The notes: generated by a model from the letters alone, not told the origin. A stretch of DNA of 64,000 bases from Cryptomeria japonica (GCF_030272615.1 NC_081409.1:471816573-471880572), one strand, 5' to 3'; shown: positions 1-11,158, numbered from the stretch's first letter. Numbers and translations: made by a program.

Positions 1-1
1 T

Positions 2-607
2 AAACTCATCGTACCATTATGGTGTGATAAACAATGGGGAAAGCGAACAATTCCTTGTCCTGATTTCATTTTTAGAATACCCAGAGGACAAGGTATTTTA
101 CTAAATAAAAAGCACATTTTTGCTTTTTTGAATGACCCCCGTTCAAAAATGATAAAATATGGGAATATTCTCGGAGGTTATTCAATTGAAAAAAAAAGGA
201 ATTCTCTTGAAAATCAATTAGACGGAGGGCCCAGATTAAAAATAAAAAAGACTTATGCTTCTCTTATTTCAGTAGGAACAAATGAGATCATTATCAATAT
301 GATTCAAATTAGCTTGCTGAAATACCCTTTTTTCAATATCGCAAAAAGGGAAAATATAGCAAGTTCTCCATTTTTGTTTCATAACAAATTAGGTCACACT
401 AATTTGAATGATCAAAGTACATTACTGAGTAAGGGAACTATTCGTTCATTACCTAATGAGAATAAAAAAGATGAATCTTTTACTATTCTTTCTCCTTCTG
501 ATTTTTTGCAAATCGTTTTGTTTCATGATTTAAAATGCTTGAATACAGTAAAAAAGTTGGATGCAAATAAAAAAAGAATTGAATTGTTAGGTCTCCTGGG
601 TCATTTA
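2..607 (+). pseudogene. rpoC2: Plastid-derived rpoC2 fragment (NUPT)
   Basis: One reading frame is open from base 2 to about 607 and encodes about 200 residues of the C-terminal part of the plastid RNA polymerase beta'' subunit. Recognisable stretches are FRIPRGQGILL, YASLISVGTNEIIINMIQIS, LLSKGTIRSLPNENKKDES and LSPSDFLQIVLF. At about base 607 similarity stops after GLLGHL, where the plastid protein would continue, and LINE sequence begins on the other strand. There is no start codon or promoter, and the fragment runs off the left edge, so it is non-functional nuclear plastid DNA. The absence of stops suggests a fairly recent transfer. The residue pattern resembles gymnosperm more than angiosperm rpoC2; this is from memory, not alignment. 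A chimeric assembly join is an alternative. Confidence 0.85.
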
Positions 608-689
608 GCCAAAAGGGATTCTCTAAGGGGGCAAGGGAAAGAACAACATACATTGAAGAGACAGTAATGTTACCTTTAGGTTCATATTT

Positions 690-1207
690 CCAAATAAGAG
701 AATCTTTTTCATTCTTCAACCAGGCAGAAGACAGATGGTTCTTAAGATTGATAAGGTCAGGGTGGATACTTTCAATGTTCTGTCATTTATCACCTATCCA
801 ATACCCCTCAACCAAGGAGCCAAAGACTCTAGTACAGTGGGCAGCAAAAGGGGCCCTATCAAGGATTTCAATCAAAGGCTTATCAAGTAACCAGGGGTCC
901 ACCCAAAATCTAATTTTCCTACCATTACCAACTCTCCAATTCACCCCTTTAGCAATGTTGTCTTTACAATTAGAGGCATGATTCCAAATATGGGACCCAT
1001 TAATACTGAAATCAGAGTTGATGAAAGAGAGAAGAGAAGAAGACAAAAGAGGATACTTCTCCAAATTTTACACCATTCACTATTAGAGTGGAATAGTCTC
1101 CAAAGTTGTTTAGACAAAAGAGTTTCATTGAGGGTCTGGATTGTTCTCAGGACCAGACCACCTTTACTTTTCGATCTGCAAACCTTGACCCAAGCCACTA
1201 ATGCCAT
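690..1207 (-). pseudogene. LINE RT C-terminal region and partial zf-RVT
   Basis: The 1207-941 ORF reads VAWVKVCRSKSKGGLVLR...LLSKQLWRL, the post-RT region common in plant LINEs. The 1064-783 ORF overlaps it in another frame and gives WRVGNGRKIRFWVDPWL. The next segment (about 719-640) reads DSLIWKYEPKGNITVSSMY, the start of the zf-RVT zinc-binding domain, and ends at the plastid DNA junction. The frame changes mark at least two frameshifts. Confidence 0.8.
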
Positions 1208-1639
1208 TCTTTTCTTTTCCTCAACCCCTGACCAAAGAATATTTTTTTGATATTTCTCAATAGCATCAGCATACTTAACTAGAATCCTAAAGAGGCTAAG
1301 GGCATGAATAGGAATGCTTTGAAGGGATGCTTTAAGAAGTTAAATCTTGCCAGCCTGACTTAAGAGAGCACCTTTCCAACCAACAAGCTTTCTTTGAAAT
1401 TTATCCACCAGAGAACTCCAAAAGGAAATAGGTGGAGCAATGCCCAAGGGGAGACCAAGATAAGTAGCACGAAGATCAGCAGTCTGACATTCCATAATTC
1501 TATTGATTCTATGTTGTCTTCTCTCAGGAGTGTTGATGAAAAATACTTCACTTTTAACCCAGTAGATAAGCTAGCTAGAAACAAAAGCAAACTTACAAAG
1601 GGTGTCCTTCAGGATTCTGGCTTTCGAAATGCTTGAGTC

Positions 1640-2200
1640 CCCCATAACAATGGTGTCATCCACAAACTATTGGTGGGAGCAAGTATGATCAGTAGAGGAA
1701 GGTTGGAGACCTTTAAAACTACCTCTAGTCACCATACTTTCCATGGACCTACCAAAACATTCAGCCATAATAATGAAGAGGATAGGGGAAATGGGGTGCC
1801 CTTGCCTCAGTCCTCTGGAGGCTTGAAAGAAGGAGGAGGGAGATTCATTAACAACAACAGAAAAGGAGGTAGAGGAGATGAGCTGCTTGAAGAGGTCCAC
1901 ACATTTGTTAGAGAAGCCAAAATCCAAAAGGACCTTCATGAGAAAAGACCAATCAACCCGGTCATAGGCCTTAGATAGGTCAAGCTTGAGGATAAAACCC
2001 TATTTCTTAGCCATAACAAGGGAGTGGATATTCTCATGGATAGTTATGATGGAATCAAGAATTTGTCTTCCTCATACAAAACCATTTTGCCGATGACTAA
2101 TCAAAGAAGGAAGGACTTTCAAGAGTCTGGAGGTTAGGACCTTGGAAATTATCTTATAAAAAGAGTTGCATAAGTTGATTGGCTTGAACTTATCCATGGA
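1640..2200 (-). pseudogene. LINE reverse transcriptase core
   Basis: Motifs on the minus strand, 5' to 3': LKLDLSKAYDRVDWSFL at about 1990-1940 (first catalytic Asp in the D-x-S-K-A-Y-D motif), GLRQGHPISPILFIIMAE near 1780, and FVDD at 1655-1666 followed by TIVMGDSS. The RT active-site aspartates are thus preserved, but a frameshift at about 1670 separates FVDD from the preceding motif and stops occur throughout. This is the retroviral-type RNA-directed DNA polymerase domain (RVT_1) of an L1-like element. Confidence 0.85.
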
Positions 2201-2589
2201 GTCAGCACCTTGAATTTTGGGGATTAAAGAAATGAAGGTGCCTTTAATCTCTTTCAGAAGTTTTCTAGCCCCAAAAAATTCTTTGACCCCACTGGGGACA
2301 TCTTTCCCAACAATATCCTAGAATTCTTGGAAGAAGAACATGGGGAAGCCATCAAGTCCAGGGGCTTTGTTACATTCAAAAGAAAAGATAGCATTTCTGA
2401 TCTCCAAGTTCAAAGGTATAGAAGTTAGGAAGGCATTCTTCTACTCATCAATGAGGCAAGGAATTTTCTGAAGGAATGAACTTTGAGCATCAACATCCAC
2501 GCTTTGATCCCTACAAAGAAGATCAGTGAAGAATCTTTTGGCCTCATTTCTTATCTCCTCCTCTTTAACCAGCTCCCCATTGTCCACCA

Positions 2590-2919
2590 TCAGTTTTTTA
2601 TCCTATTAGCCACTTTATGTTTGATAGTCGACATATGAAAGAATCTAGTATTCTTATCTCTTTCCTTCAGCCAGATACATCTAGACCTCTTCTTCCAAAA
2701 AGCTTCTTCTTTAGCAATGATTTCATGGTATTTTTTGAGGATCTCATTTTCTTCAGCAATAGTCACAGTAGAGAATCCATCCTTCTGGATTTGGACCTGT
2801 ATTTTATTGAGGTCTTCTTGAATTTTTCCTTTGGCCTCAAAAATATTCCCAAAGCCAGATTTATTCCAAGTCCTTATATTGTCTTTTATGCTTTTGAGTT
2901 TCTTCACAACTCTATACAT
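2590..2919 (-). pseudogene. LINE linker between endonuclease and reverse transcriptase
   Basis: The 109-residue ORF contains WNKSGFGNIFEAKGKI, EEAFWKKRSRCIWLKERDKN and TRFFHMSTIKHKVANRI. This is the characteristic linker before the reverse transcriptase of plant LINEs (consensus like W-N-K-x-x-F-G-N, then W-L-K-x-G-D-x-N-T-x-F-F-H). It is in the right order between the endonuclease at 3284-3685 and the RT core at 1640-2200. Confidence 0.8.
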
Positions 2920-3283
2920 GGCAGTACCCTCAACTTGAATGTTCCACCATTCCTAAATTTTATGGGTGAGATCTAGATGAAGAGTCCACATTTTTTCAAA
3001 TCTAAAAGGAAAGTGCCTTCTTCTATTTATGGGGTCAGCAAAAAGAATTATGGGATAGTGGTCAGACCCAACCCGGATGTGAGTAGATAGAGAACATAAA
3101 TAATGTATGTATCAATCATCAAAAATAAGAGCCATGTCAAGGTGAACTTGAATAAGATTATTTCCAGCCCTCCTGTTAGTCCAAGTGTAATTGCAACCCT
3201 GCATCTCCACATCATTAAGAGCCTGAGTGTTTATTAAATTTTTCCTCCTCTCTCAAAGGGGTGTTGAAGTCTCCCATGACCAA

Positions 3284-3685
3284 CTAGCTGAGGTTCTTGA
3301 AGCTGTCCCTTATTTCCATAAGTTTTTTCCAAAAAATGCTTTTGGCTTTCAAGGTAATAGGAGAATAAATATTAGTGAGGACCCAAGAGGTTCCATCTTT
3401 TAAATGCTCAAATTTAATGCAAGAATAATTGCTTTCTTGAATAAGAACATGACCTTTAACGCTATTGAGATTCCAAATAGTTGCAATGCCTCCAAAGGAA
3501 CCTTCTGAGTTGCCACCACTGATACTCCCAAAATTAAATAATTTCAAAGCTTCAACCTTATCTGTACTCATCTTTGTTTCTTTAATAAGAAAAATATCAG
3601 GTTTACTATCCCTAATCATATTCCTAATAATATCATGCTCGTGGGGATTATTAAGTCCCCTAATGTTCCAAGAGACAACCTTCAT
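3284..3685 (-). pseudogene. LINE AP-like endonuclease domain
   Basis: The 133-residue ORF opens with MKVVSWNIRGLNNP, the usual N-terminus of plant LINE endonucleases (exonuclease-endonuclease-phosphatase family). The catalytic Asn is in SWNIRGLN and the catalytic Glu in IKETKMS. It continues through WNLNSVKGHV and WVLTNIYSP. It stops after about 130 residues where the family domain has about 220, so the second half, including the catalytic Asp/His region, is broken. This enzyme normally nicks target DNA for target-primed reverse transcription. Start codon and motif position agree, so the N-terminal boundary is firm. Confidence 0.85.
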
Positions 3686-3780
3686 AATTACTTACCAATT
3701 CCTAACTCCTTCAGAGTCTTCTGAGTCCCATCTGCTATGTTCTTACTAGCCTCCTTGTCTCTAACTTTTTCATTTGAAGG

Positions 3781-4044
3781 TCATCCTGGGGATGAGGAGA
3801 CATACCCGACATCAACTTGAGAAATTCTACTAGACTTCCTTAATTGGGCGACCGAGGGAGTGGATACTTTTTTGTTCCTGTGTTTTGGAATTTTCCAATC
3901 TACTTCTTTCTCAAAAACTGCTTCAAGGTTACTAAGAATTCTAGAAATTTCCTCTTCATTACCCCAATTAGGTGATCTAGAATCATGTGAAGAACTATTG
4001 ACAATTTTAGAGGCTTGGTCTGAATCCGAAAGGTTCATACCCAA
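3781..4044 (-). pseudogene. LINE spacer between ORF1-like and endonuclease regions
   Basis: An 87-codon polar, Ser/Asp/Glu-rich stretch lies on the LINE coding strand between the DUF4283/zinc-knuckle region and the endonuclease. It has no recognisable domain. In plant LINEs this interval is poorly conserved, and its position is the only reason to assign it to the element. The flanking 4045-4540 interval is similarly low in information. Confidence 0.45.
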
Positions 4045-4539
4045 TATAGCACATTTCTAGGATTCTTGCATATCAGACCTGATCGTGAGAGGGGAAGAGT
4101 CAGTCTTTTCTTCTTGTGAGCCAGTAATCTCCCCTTCCTTAGATTGTTCAGCTTCCTTATTATCCTTATCCTTCTAATCCTCTACATTGGGAGCTTCCTT
4201 ACTGGCCAAGGTGTTAGTGATTACCATCTCAGTACTTTCTTTAGAAGATTCATTCTGATCTTTTATTTCCTCTATTCTGATCTGCCCTACTAGGGGGTTG
4301 TCTGCTTTCATTTGATCCTTCCTTAGAGATTCCTAGGGGGGAGCTTAGAGATAGAGGCTGACGAGACCACTTCCTTATTCTCCCCTAGCGGTCCAACCAG
4401 TTGGCATCAACAAGGTTAGTTTCCTTATTTTCTGAATTTTTGACTTGCCATACCACCTTTTTCTCCAGAGCCTTTTTACTTTCTACTAAAGGTTTGGCTT
4501 TCTTGTTCTCTCCTTTAGGCTTGAGAGAAAAATGTTTGG

Positions 4540-5040
4540 CCCAATGACCTTCTTTCTTGTAGTGAAAGCAAGCAAAGGGGATGGATTCATATTCAATCTA
4601 TTGTTACCACGTTCCCAACTTTGACACTATATCTATCTGCCTGGGCATAACTACATCGTGGGTGATCGCTACACAAAATCTGGCATGAGTGAGCCTCCTT
4701 CTTGAAGCTATGGCTAGATCTATTGAGAGGAGCTCACCAAAAGAGATTTCTATACCTGAGAAAATACTTTTTGCCCAATACTCAAGAGGCAGACCTAGTA
4801 ACTTAACCCAAACTGGGACATGCACTAGAAGAGAATCACTCATGTTTAGATTCGGATGCCATTTCAGAAGGACCAGAGCTGTCTTTCCAACCAACCAAGG
4901 ACTACCATAGAGGATCCTTATTTTATCTTCTTCATAGGAAAAGGCAAAGGTGAGGAGGCCTTTGGGCAGAGCCAAAATTTCAACATACCTTTCAAAGCCC
5001 ATTTCCGTTTGGCATAAGCCCTTAAGATGTTGTTTTTCTC
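4540..5040 (-). pseudogene. LINE ORF1-like protein (DUF4283 plus degenerate zinc knuckle)
   Basis: The 5002-4604 ORF has the DUF4283 pattern of plant LINE ORF1 proteins: an EEDKIRILYGSPWLVGK stretch, then LVLLKWHPNLNM and VWVKLLGLPLEYW. Upstream, residues reading AKRKWALKG in another frame are the expected preceding strand, so a frameshift lies near 5000. Past the stop at 4604 a second frame reads CFHYKKEGHWAKHF, a CCHC knuckle in which the second Cys is Tyr and the last Cys is Phe. The family binds the element RNA in the ribonucleoprotein particle. This copy is dead. Confidence 0.75.
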
Positions 5041-6440
5041 AAAGATTGTCTGAGTGCGGACTTAGTGGAATTACCTTTCTTTGCATGAGTTATATTGTGT
5101 TATTTTTGGTCTATGGTTCAGTTGTCTTGTGGTGGCATAATTGGTTCCTTTGACCAAGTGATATATGATGACTTCATTTTCTTAACCATGTAGTGTCTTT
5201 GCCTTATGGTTAACCAAGAGTCAGTATGTCCTTGTTTTAACCACTTGTATTTGAATAGTGGTGTTATGGCTATTAGCTTTGCCATAGGGTCCTTGTGGAG
5301 TGACCATGCTTATTTAGTGTCCTTTTAGAGAGTGGCTTTTGAATGGGGGTTGCGCCTAAAGAGGTTGGCAGGATGACCCTTTGAAAGTAAGATAATAAGT
5401 GATAATATAATTAATTGATTAGGTGGGTAGTTCTCAAACATTAATAAAGATATTGTACCTCACGCATAGGTGAGTCCTTGTACTGAGGCTCATAATGTAG
5501 TGAGAATGCCTGGAATGGCAAACCAACCACCTTATCTTCAAGAAAGGCTAGTAGGGTCCTCATAAGACTTATTTGGAGCTGGAGGTTTGGGAAAGCTTAC
5601 TAGGATAGTGAGTCAGGACCTGTGGAGGTTGTACCATGGTATCCATCTTAAGCTATGCGATGACACTCTCTCTTTAGGTTCACTTGTGCTTTTTGATGTC
5701 GATTCACTTGTGTGTGTGATGTTGGTTCACTTGATTTTTTTGATGTTGAGTCACCTAAATTATTGTGGAGTCTTTTGGTGTTGTCATGGAGTCGTGTTGT
5801 TTTGTCGACCATGTCATGCTTTTGCTTGCTTGAAGGTCCTTAGCTATCTCCTAGCATGGTGAGGTTATTCCATTTTGGGAATTACATGGTCGGGTGGTAG
5901 TGCCACTTCCCATCAGATGTTCTTGTTCGTACCTTCATGTGAGGATTGCTTCACAGGTGTATCTATAATTCATGGCTCATGCTCTATCTCATGTTGGAGA
6001 TTATTGTTATTGGAGACCTATGTGGTCATTGCATCATGATCTTTTGTAAGCTTGTTATTGGTTAAGTTGTATCTATATATGTATATTGAGAAGCCATTTA
6101 TTGGAAGAGCAATGTAATCCTAAGATTGGGATGTTATTTATCAGTTTCCTTTATGTTATGTGTACATGCTTTTTGAAGAGAAATTATATTGTATCCTTTC
6201 AATCTTTCAATGATGTAATTTGTTATTGCATATGGCTTCTTGTGATCATTGAGTTAATGATGGATTTTTAGATTAACCTTAATTGTGGAATATATCTTTT
6301 GGTATTAATTCTTCGTCAGTAACCCTTGAGGAATTCTTGTGTAAGTCTTTTGCTTGTGTTAGCATGCATGTTGTGTTAAATGCACTTATTATGTTTACTT
6401 TTGTTTTTTAAATTGTTTCACTCTTTTTGTGGGTATTCCT
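5041..6440 (+). other. Non-coding stretch, possible LTR/5' region of Ty3-A
   Basis: No coding pattern is visible on either strand. It lies between the LINE's 5' side and the first recognisable Ty3-A coding sequence, which begins inside the protease domain, so gag must have been deleted or never present here. By position it could be LTR or leader sequence, but I found no matching second copy in the window and no primer-binding site. A short tandem repeat at 5677-5755 is the only structure seen. Confidence 0.35.
5677..5755 (+). repeat. Three short tandem repeats with TTCACTTG and GATGT
   Basis: Three imperfect units of about 24-27 bp follow each other. Each begins with GGTTCACTTG or GATTCACTTG and ends with a T/G-rich tract and GATGT(C/T)G. 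A fourth partial unit (AGTCACC) follows. There is no coding meaning. Confidence 0.6.
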
Positions 6441-6802
6441 TTGGGGTTCCTAGTGGGGAATTACACACTCCCTATGGGAAATGTTATGCTATGGATAATA
6501 GATTAGTCCTAATTATTGGAATTATAAAGAATGTGGAGTTTCCATTTCCAACATGCCCATATGTGTCATATAAAATAGACATCACAGTTGTTCAAGTGCC
6601 TCCAAATTATGGGATGTTACTATCAAGGAAATGGTCAAATTTGGTAAGGGGGTATGTTCAGTTAGATCTGTCATATGCAACCATCTTGGTAAAAGGGGAA
6701 AATGTAAGGATTGATAAAGAGCCAAGATCATTCTACCTGATAGAAGAAGTTGATCCAAACGAGACAACATGTTTCCTCCAATCAGATATAGATAACTTTT
6801 AG
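6440..6802 (+). pseudogene. Ty3-A protease, C-terminal part
   Basis: The sequence enters the retropepsin region after its active-site DSG motif. TPYGKCYAMDNR, VPPNYGMLLSRKWS and GYVQLDLSYATI correspond to the strongly conserved second half of plant Ty3 protease and linker (compare MLLSRxW and (M/L)DLSYA). The N-terminal part and gag are absent, with the break near 6440-6460. The family cleaves the Gag-Pol polyprotein; this fragment cannot. Confidence 0.75.
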
Positions 6803-6867
6803 GTAAGTATTTCTAAACTCATTCAATGCAAAACTAATAAGAGTGAAGATACTATTGAAGCACAAGA

Positions 6868-7320
6868 GGATAAAATTTGGAAAATGTACTTTGATGGTGC
6901 TTGCAGAAAGAAGGAAATGGAGCTGGTGTGGTTTTTATTTCTCCTAATGGGAGATCATTCAAATATTATTTCTTGTTAGCCTTTGAATGTACAAACAATT
7001 TTGTTGGGTATTAAGCACTCTTTTTAGGTCTTAGAATAGCAAATAAACATGGTATCAAACTACTAACAGTTTATGGTGATTCGGAGTTAGTTGTATCTCA
7101 AGTAAGGGAAAAGTTTGCTACTAAAAATGTAAGGCTTCGAAATTACAAAAATGAGGTGTGGGACTCTATTGAATTTTTTGATGCATTTTCTATAACATGG
7201 ATTGAAAGATCTAACAATATTTTAGCTGATTTTATGGCTAACCTAGAAGTTAAACATAATTATATTCCTTTTGATGACATTACCCAAGTTGAAATAAAAC
7301 TAGACCTACAGTACCAGATA
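6868..7320 (+). pseudogene. Ty3-A extra RNase H-like domain before RT
   Basis: Residues read MYFDGACRK, then after a +1 shift EGNGAGVVFISPNGRSF, CTNNFVGY, a stop, ALFLGLRIANKHGIKLLTVY, GDSELVVSQV and ITWIERSNNILADFMANLE. This is the pattern of the archaeal-type RNase H found as a second domain in some plant Ty3 elements. The Asp in FDGA and the Asp in GDSE remain. The catalytic Glu of the expected YEAL is a stop codon, so the domain is dead. It sits between protease and RT, as in Ty3-B. Confidence 0.75.
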
Positions 7321-7439
7321 ACATAAAGAATTGGCAGATATTTGATGATGACAAGGATCTTTTGAAGTTCTTATTTTGTGAAGATCGATATGAGGGCCAA
7401 CACATGGATTGGAATGCATATGTGGAAGAGGAGAATGGT

Positions 7440-8770
7440 AAGGGGTCTCTATTCGGGAAATAAATTCTCCAGCTTAAAACAAACAAGATTCCAAAAGGGT
7501 TGATGGAACTAGAGAGGTTGTTTGACAATAAAAAAAGGGCAAATTTTAAGCCCAACACTGGAAGTTGTGAAGAAGTGGGAAAAATAAACTTGGGAAGTGA
7601 AAACAATCCTAGAGAACTTTACATTGGGAAGAAGCTTACACCAAAAATTAGAGCTGCATTGGTCAATCTGTTAAGAAAATATAGACATGTTTTCGCTCGG
7701 TCATATGATGACCTTAAGGCATACAGAGAGGATTTGTTCTAGCATGAAATCCCACTGAAGCCAAATGCAAAACCATTTAGGAAAAAGAAAAGGCCTATAA
7801 ATCCCACATTGGCTCCCAAAATGAAGGAAGAGTTGATGAAGATGAGGAATGCAGAGATTATAGAGCCTATAAGGCACTCCACATGGGTGTCAAACTTGGT
7901 GCCTATTATAAAGAAGAACGGTGAAATCAAATTATGTGTAGACTTTAGAAACTTAAATATATAATCTTTAAAAGATAATTATGCTCTGCCTAATATGGAA
8001 GCTTTGCTGTAGAAAGTAATAGGGAATGAGCTACTTTCTATGATGGATGGATTCTCTGGTTACAACCAAGTGAAGGTCAAGGAATTAGAAAAATACAAAA
8101 CAACTTTCACTACACCATGGGGCACATATGTGAATGCCAGGATGCCATTCGGACTTACCAATGTTGAGCTACTTTTCAAAGGGCTTTGGATGTAGCCTTT
8201 GAAAGCTTCATTGATTATATTCTAGTTGTATACCAGGATTATTTGATAGCATACTCCAAGAAAGCAGAAAACCAATGTAATGATCTAGAAAAGATTTTCA
8301 TAAGAGCACTAGAATATGGTATTTCTCTAAATCCAAAAAAATATCACTTGGGAGTCACCGAAGGTAAATTTTTGGGTCATACTATATCTAAAGATGGAGT
8401 AAGGATTGACCCTGAGAGAATTGCAGCCATTGATAAAATTCAGATTCCTAAAACAGTCAAAGCCATTCAATCATTCTTTGGACAAATTAATTTTGTGAGA
8501 AGATTTGTGTCAAATTTTTCTAAGATTGTAAAACCTATTGCAAAGATGTTGAAAAAGGGTGCAGAGATAAAATGGACTAATGAAGCAATTGAGTCCTTTA
8601 TGAATATTAAAAGGGCCATCAAGGAAGCACCTGTACTTAAATCTCTTGATTTCTCTAAACCTTTTCAAGTATTTTCTTTTCCTTCATTTCATACTATTGT
8701 TGCAGTTATGTTACAAAAGAATGATGAAGGTCATGAACAACCAGTGGCGTTCTTTAGCAAAACACTATAA
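7440..8770 (+). pseudogene. Ty3-A reverse transcriptase and start of RNase H
   Basis: Motifs in order: PRELYIGKKLTPK, YRHVFARSYDDLKAY, IIEPIRHSTWVSNLVPIIKKN, LCVDFRNLN, LLSMMDGFSGYNQV (first catalytic Asp intact), TTPWGTYVNARMPFGLTN, then a frameshift near 8165 and VVYQDYLIAYS. The active site that should read (Y/F)xDD reads YQDY, so the second Asp of the pair is lost. EGKFLGHTISKDGVRIDPERIAAI, FFGQINFVRRFV and PVAFFSKTL complete the RT-connection-RNase H start. Several in-frame stops (for example 7741 and 7963) confirm decay. Confidence 0.9.
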
Positions 8771-9170
8771 GCTTCTAAGTTAAATTATATATAAATGAGA
8801 AACAAGCATATGCCCTAGTAAAAGATGTAAAATCTTTTAGACCTTATTTAGTGGGAGCTAATGTCATTGCCTATGTTCCTAATGCAACATTCAAGGATAT
8901 TTTCAGGTAGACTGAAACTACTGGGAGAAGATGCAGATGGATCAATCAAATCCAAGAGTTCAACATTAACATCCCAAATTACTGAACTGGTAAGAGGTCA
9001 AGGTTTGGCTAAACTGATGACGGAATCAAAATTGGAGGCAACACAAATAAATCAGGTAGAGTTGGAGGAGGCTCAAATAAGCATTGAAATGTGTCCTTGG
9101 TACAAGAATATTGTCTATTATTTAAAACACATGAAATGTCTAGAGGATTTAAATGATAATCAGAAAAGAA
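8771..9170 (+). pseudogene. Ty3-A canonical RNase H remainder and linker
   Basis: After the stop at 8768-8770, shifted frames give NEKQAYALVKDVKSFRPYL, then WINQIQEFN and LVRGQGLAKLM. These are the C-terminal half of the ordinary Ty3 RNase H and the short linker to integrase. The segment needs at least one frameshift and crosses stops. Confidence 0.65.
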
Positions 9171-10335
9171 CACTTAAGCTTCAAGCATCTAGGTATGTAT
9201 TTCTTAAGGGTGATTTATATTGGAAAAATAGGGATGGTATCCTTTTATTTTGTTTGGATGTTCATCAAGCACAACCTATTTTAAAGGAATTACATGAAGG
9301 TGTATGTGGGGGACACTTTTCAGCGAAAACCACTGCCCATAAAATACTCAATGTTGGTTACTATTGGACACAATTCTTTAAGGATTGTCATACTTATATT
9401 AGAAAATGTGAGGCTTGCCAAAAAATTTCAGGAAAGCTTAAATATGATGGAGCTCTTCCACTTAGACCCATGCAAACTGAAGAACCTTTTCAAATGTGGG
9501 GTATTCATTTCATGGGATAAATTGCAAATAAATCCAATGGAGGACACAAATGGATTTTGGTAGCCACTGATTACTTTACCAAATGGGTAGAGGCAATTCC
9601 TACAAGGCGGGCTACAAGTAAGGTGGTAACAAAGTTTCTTTTGAAAAATATCTTGACAAGATTTGGGGTACCCCACAATATTGTTGTAGATAATGGGATG
9701 TGTTTTAGATCCAAATAATTTGCTGATTTTTGTGAAAGTTATGGATTCACTTTATTATATTCATCACCTTATCATCCCCAAGGGAATGGACAAGCAGAAT
9801 CTAGTAACAAAAACTTGTTGAAGATCATTAAAAGGATGTTAGGTGACAACAAAAGGGCATGAGACTCAAAGTTGAATCTGGCAGTGTGGGCAAATAAGGT
9901 AACAATCAAGAATTCCATAGGGTTTTCTCCTTATCAACTTGTTTATGGCATAGAAGCAAGGTTGCCTTTGAACAACCTACTCCTATGTATAAATTTATTT
10001 TAGAGGAATATTTAGAAGAAGTTGATTTCATGGAAGACAGGCTGGTCCAGTTGGTTGAATTGGATGAGTACAGAAGAGAGGCTCGAGAACAAAATATACA
10101 GAGGCAAAAAATGGTAAAGGCATTGCATGACACAAAAACCTGTGATAGAACTTTTAAAGAAGGAGAGTGGGTGTTCAAGTGGAATGCAAAAGACCAGAAC
10201 AAGGGCAAGCATGGAAAGTTTGAAGCACTTTTCTTAGGACCATATATCATCTTGGAAAAGGGAGGAGAAAATTCATATTTCTTGCAGAACATTGATGGTG
10301 AAATTCAGGAATTTCCAATACATGCTCAGTATCTC
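9171..10335 (+). pseudogene. Ty3-A integrase, interrupted by E1
   Basis: The HHCC zinc-binding module is present (LHEGVCGGHFSAKTTAHK through CEACQK). In the core, the first catalytic Asp, expected in WG(L/I)DFMG, is His (MWGIHFMG) and is followed by a stop. The second Asp remains in IVVDNGMCF and the Glu in GNGQAESSN. The C-terminal GPY module reads FLGPYIILEKGGENSYFL. The frame reaches HAQYL at 10335, where E1 is inserted, and continues at 16906 with KHFF. Integrase normally joins element DNA to the genome; the His change and stops exclude that here. Confidence 0.9.
10331..10335 (+). repeat. Target-site duplication ATCTC, left copy (E1)
   Basis: ATCTC directly precedes the E1 terminus TGTTAGG and is repeated at 16901-16905 directly after the other terminus CCAACA. 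A 5-bp duplication is normal for LTR-retrotransposon integrase. Confidence 0.9.
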
Positions 10336-11131
10336 TGTTAGGAATCCCACAAATACTGAGAGGGGGGGGTGAATCAGTATCTAACTGGTGAATGGAATTT
10401 CTTGACTTAAAACATGCAGAACATAATATAACAGTGTACTGGTATGCAAGAAATAATGCAATAAATAGAATCAAGAACATCCACATGAAAAGCACACCAT
10501 AACACAAGGTTTTAACGAGGAAACCCGGTGTGGGAAAAACCTCGGTGGGATTTGTGACCCACAATATTCACTCACTGGCCAATAAGAGAATATTACTTAC
10601 AATAGGGGCCTGCACATGTAGGAAGGCCAACTGCCTAGAGCTCACTACTCAATGGGAAGTCTCACTGACTTACAATGAAGATTATACAAATCCAATAACT
10701 TGTACTGCTTTACAATAGCATCTTCAATGCCAGATTCAGTACCGGTTCCTGCTCTGTTCTTTACATATACCCCTTAACCTATATTTCGCATAATAGGTCT
10801 ACCTAATATTTTCCTTAATGCTTACTTACCCTATGTCAAATGTCTACAATGATCTCTTTTATATATAAGAGTCATTTTACAATTTGCCAAGTTAGCTTAC
10901 AAAGTTTTTCAATAATAAACAAAATATAATATAACAAAAATCCTGTCGGCCTCTGTGCTGGTATACTTCCTTTCTTCTGTGCTGGTGTCGGTGTCCTGAG
11001 TGCCGGTGTAGAGTGTGATCTGCTAATTCCAATATAATGCCTTTGCCGGTGCCATAGGATTGCAAGGTTGCCATCAATGACAAAACCTTCAATCACATAC
11101 AATGTCTCATTGGAGTGTGCATATGCCAACA
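10336..11131 (-). repeat. E1 3' LTR
   Basis: About 796 bp, directly repeated at 16107-16900. On the plus strand it runs from TGTTAGGAATCCC to GTGCATATGCCAACA. It contains the U5 hairpin (10353-10380), several CCGGT/TCGGT boxes at 10945-11055 and the U3 arm of the PPT-flanking inverted repeat (11067-11085). Confidence 0.92.
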
Positions 11132-11158
11132 ATCTCCCCCTTTGGCATTGATGGCAAC
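11132..11158 (-). promoter_or_regulatory. E1 polypurine tract and preceding inverted-repeat arm
   Basis: The minus strand reads GTTGCCATCAATGCCAAAG, then GGGGAGAT, then the LTR start TGTTGG. The 19-nt arm (11140-11158) is complementary to 11067-11085 inside the LTR (17 of 19), so the polypurine tract and LTR boundary sit in a loop of about 54 nt. Confidence 0.8.

Larger units (their letters stand above)
610..5040 (-). mobile_element. Truncated LINE (non-LTR) retrotransposon
   Basis: Read on the minus strand from about 5040 down to 610, fragments appear in the order expected of a plant L1-type LINE: DUF4283/zinc-knuckle ORF1-like protein, AP endonuclease, linker, reverse transcriptase, thumb region and the start of a zf-RVT domain. 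Frameshifts and stops separate all of them, so no protein can be made. The element ends inside the zf-RVT region, with no RNase H, 3' UTR or poly(A) tail before plastid sequence starts near 607. The loss therefore reflects a genomic break, not ordinary 5' truncation during insertion. No target-site duplication was found. Confidence 0.85.

Noticed and set aside
3465-3749. Plus-strand ORF opposite the LINE endonuclease
   Set aside because: Antisense shadow; the minus strand carries the recognised motifs.
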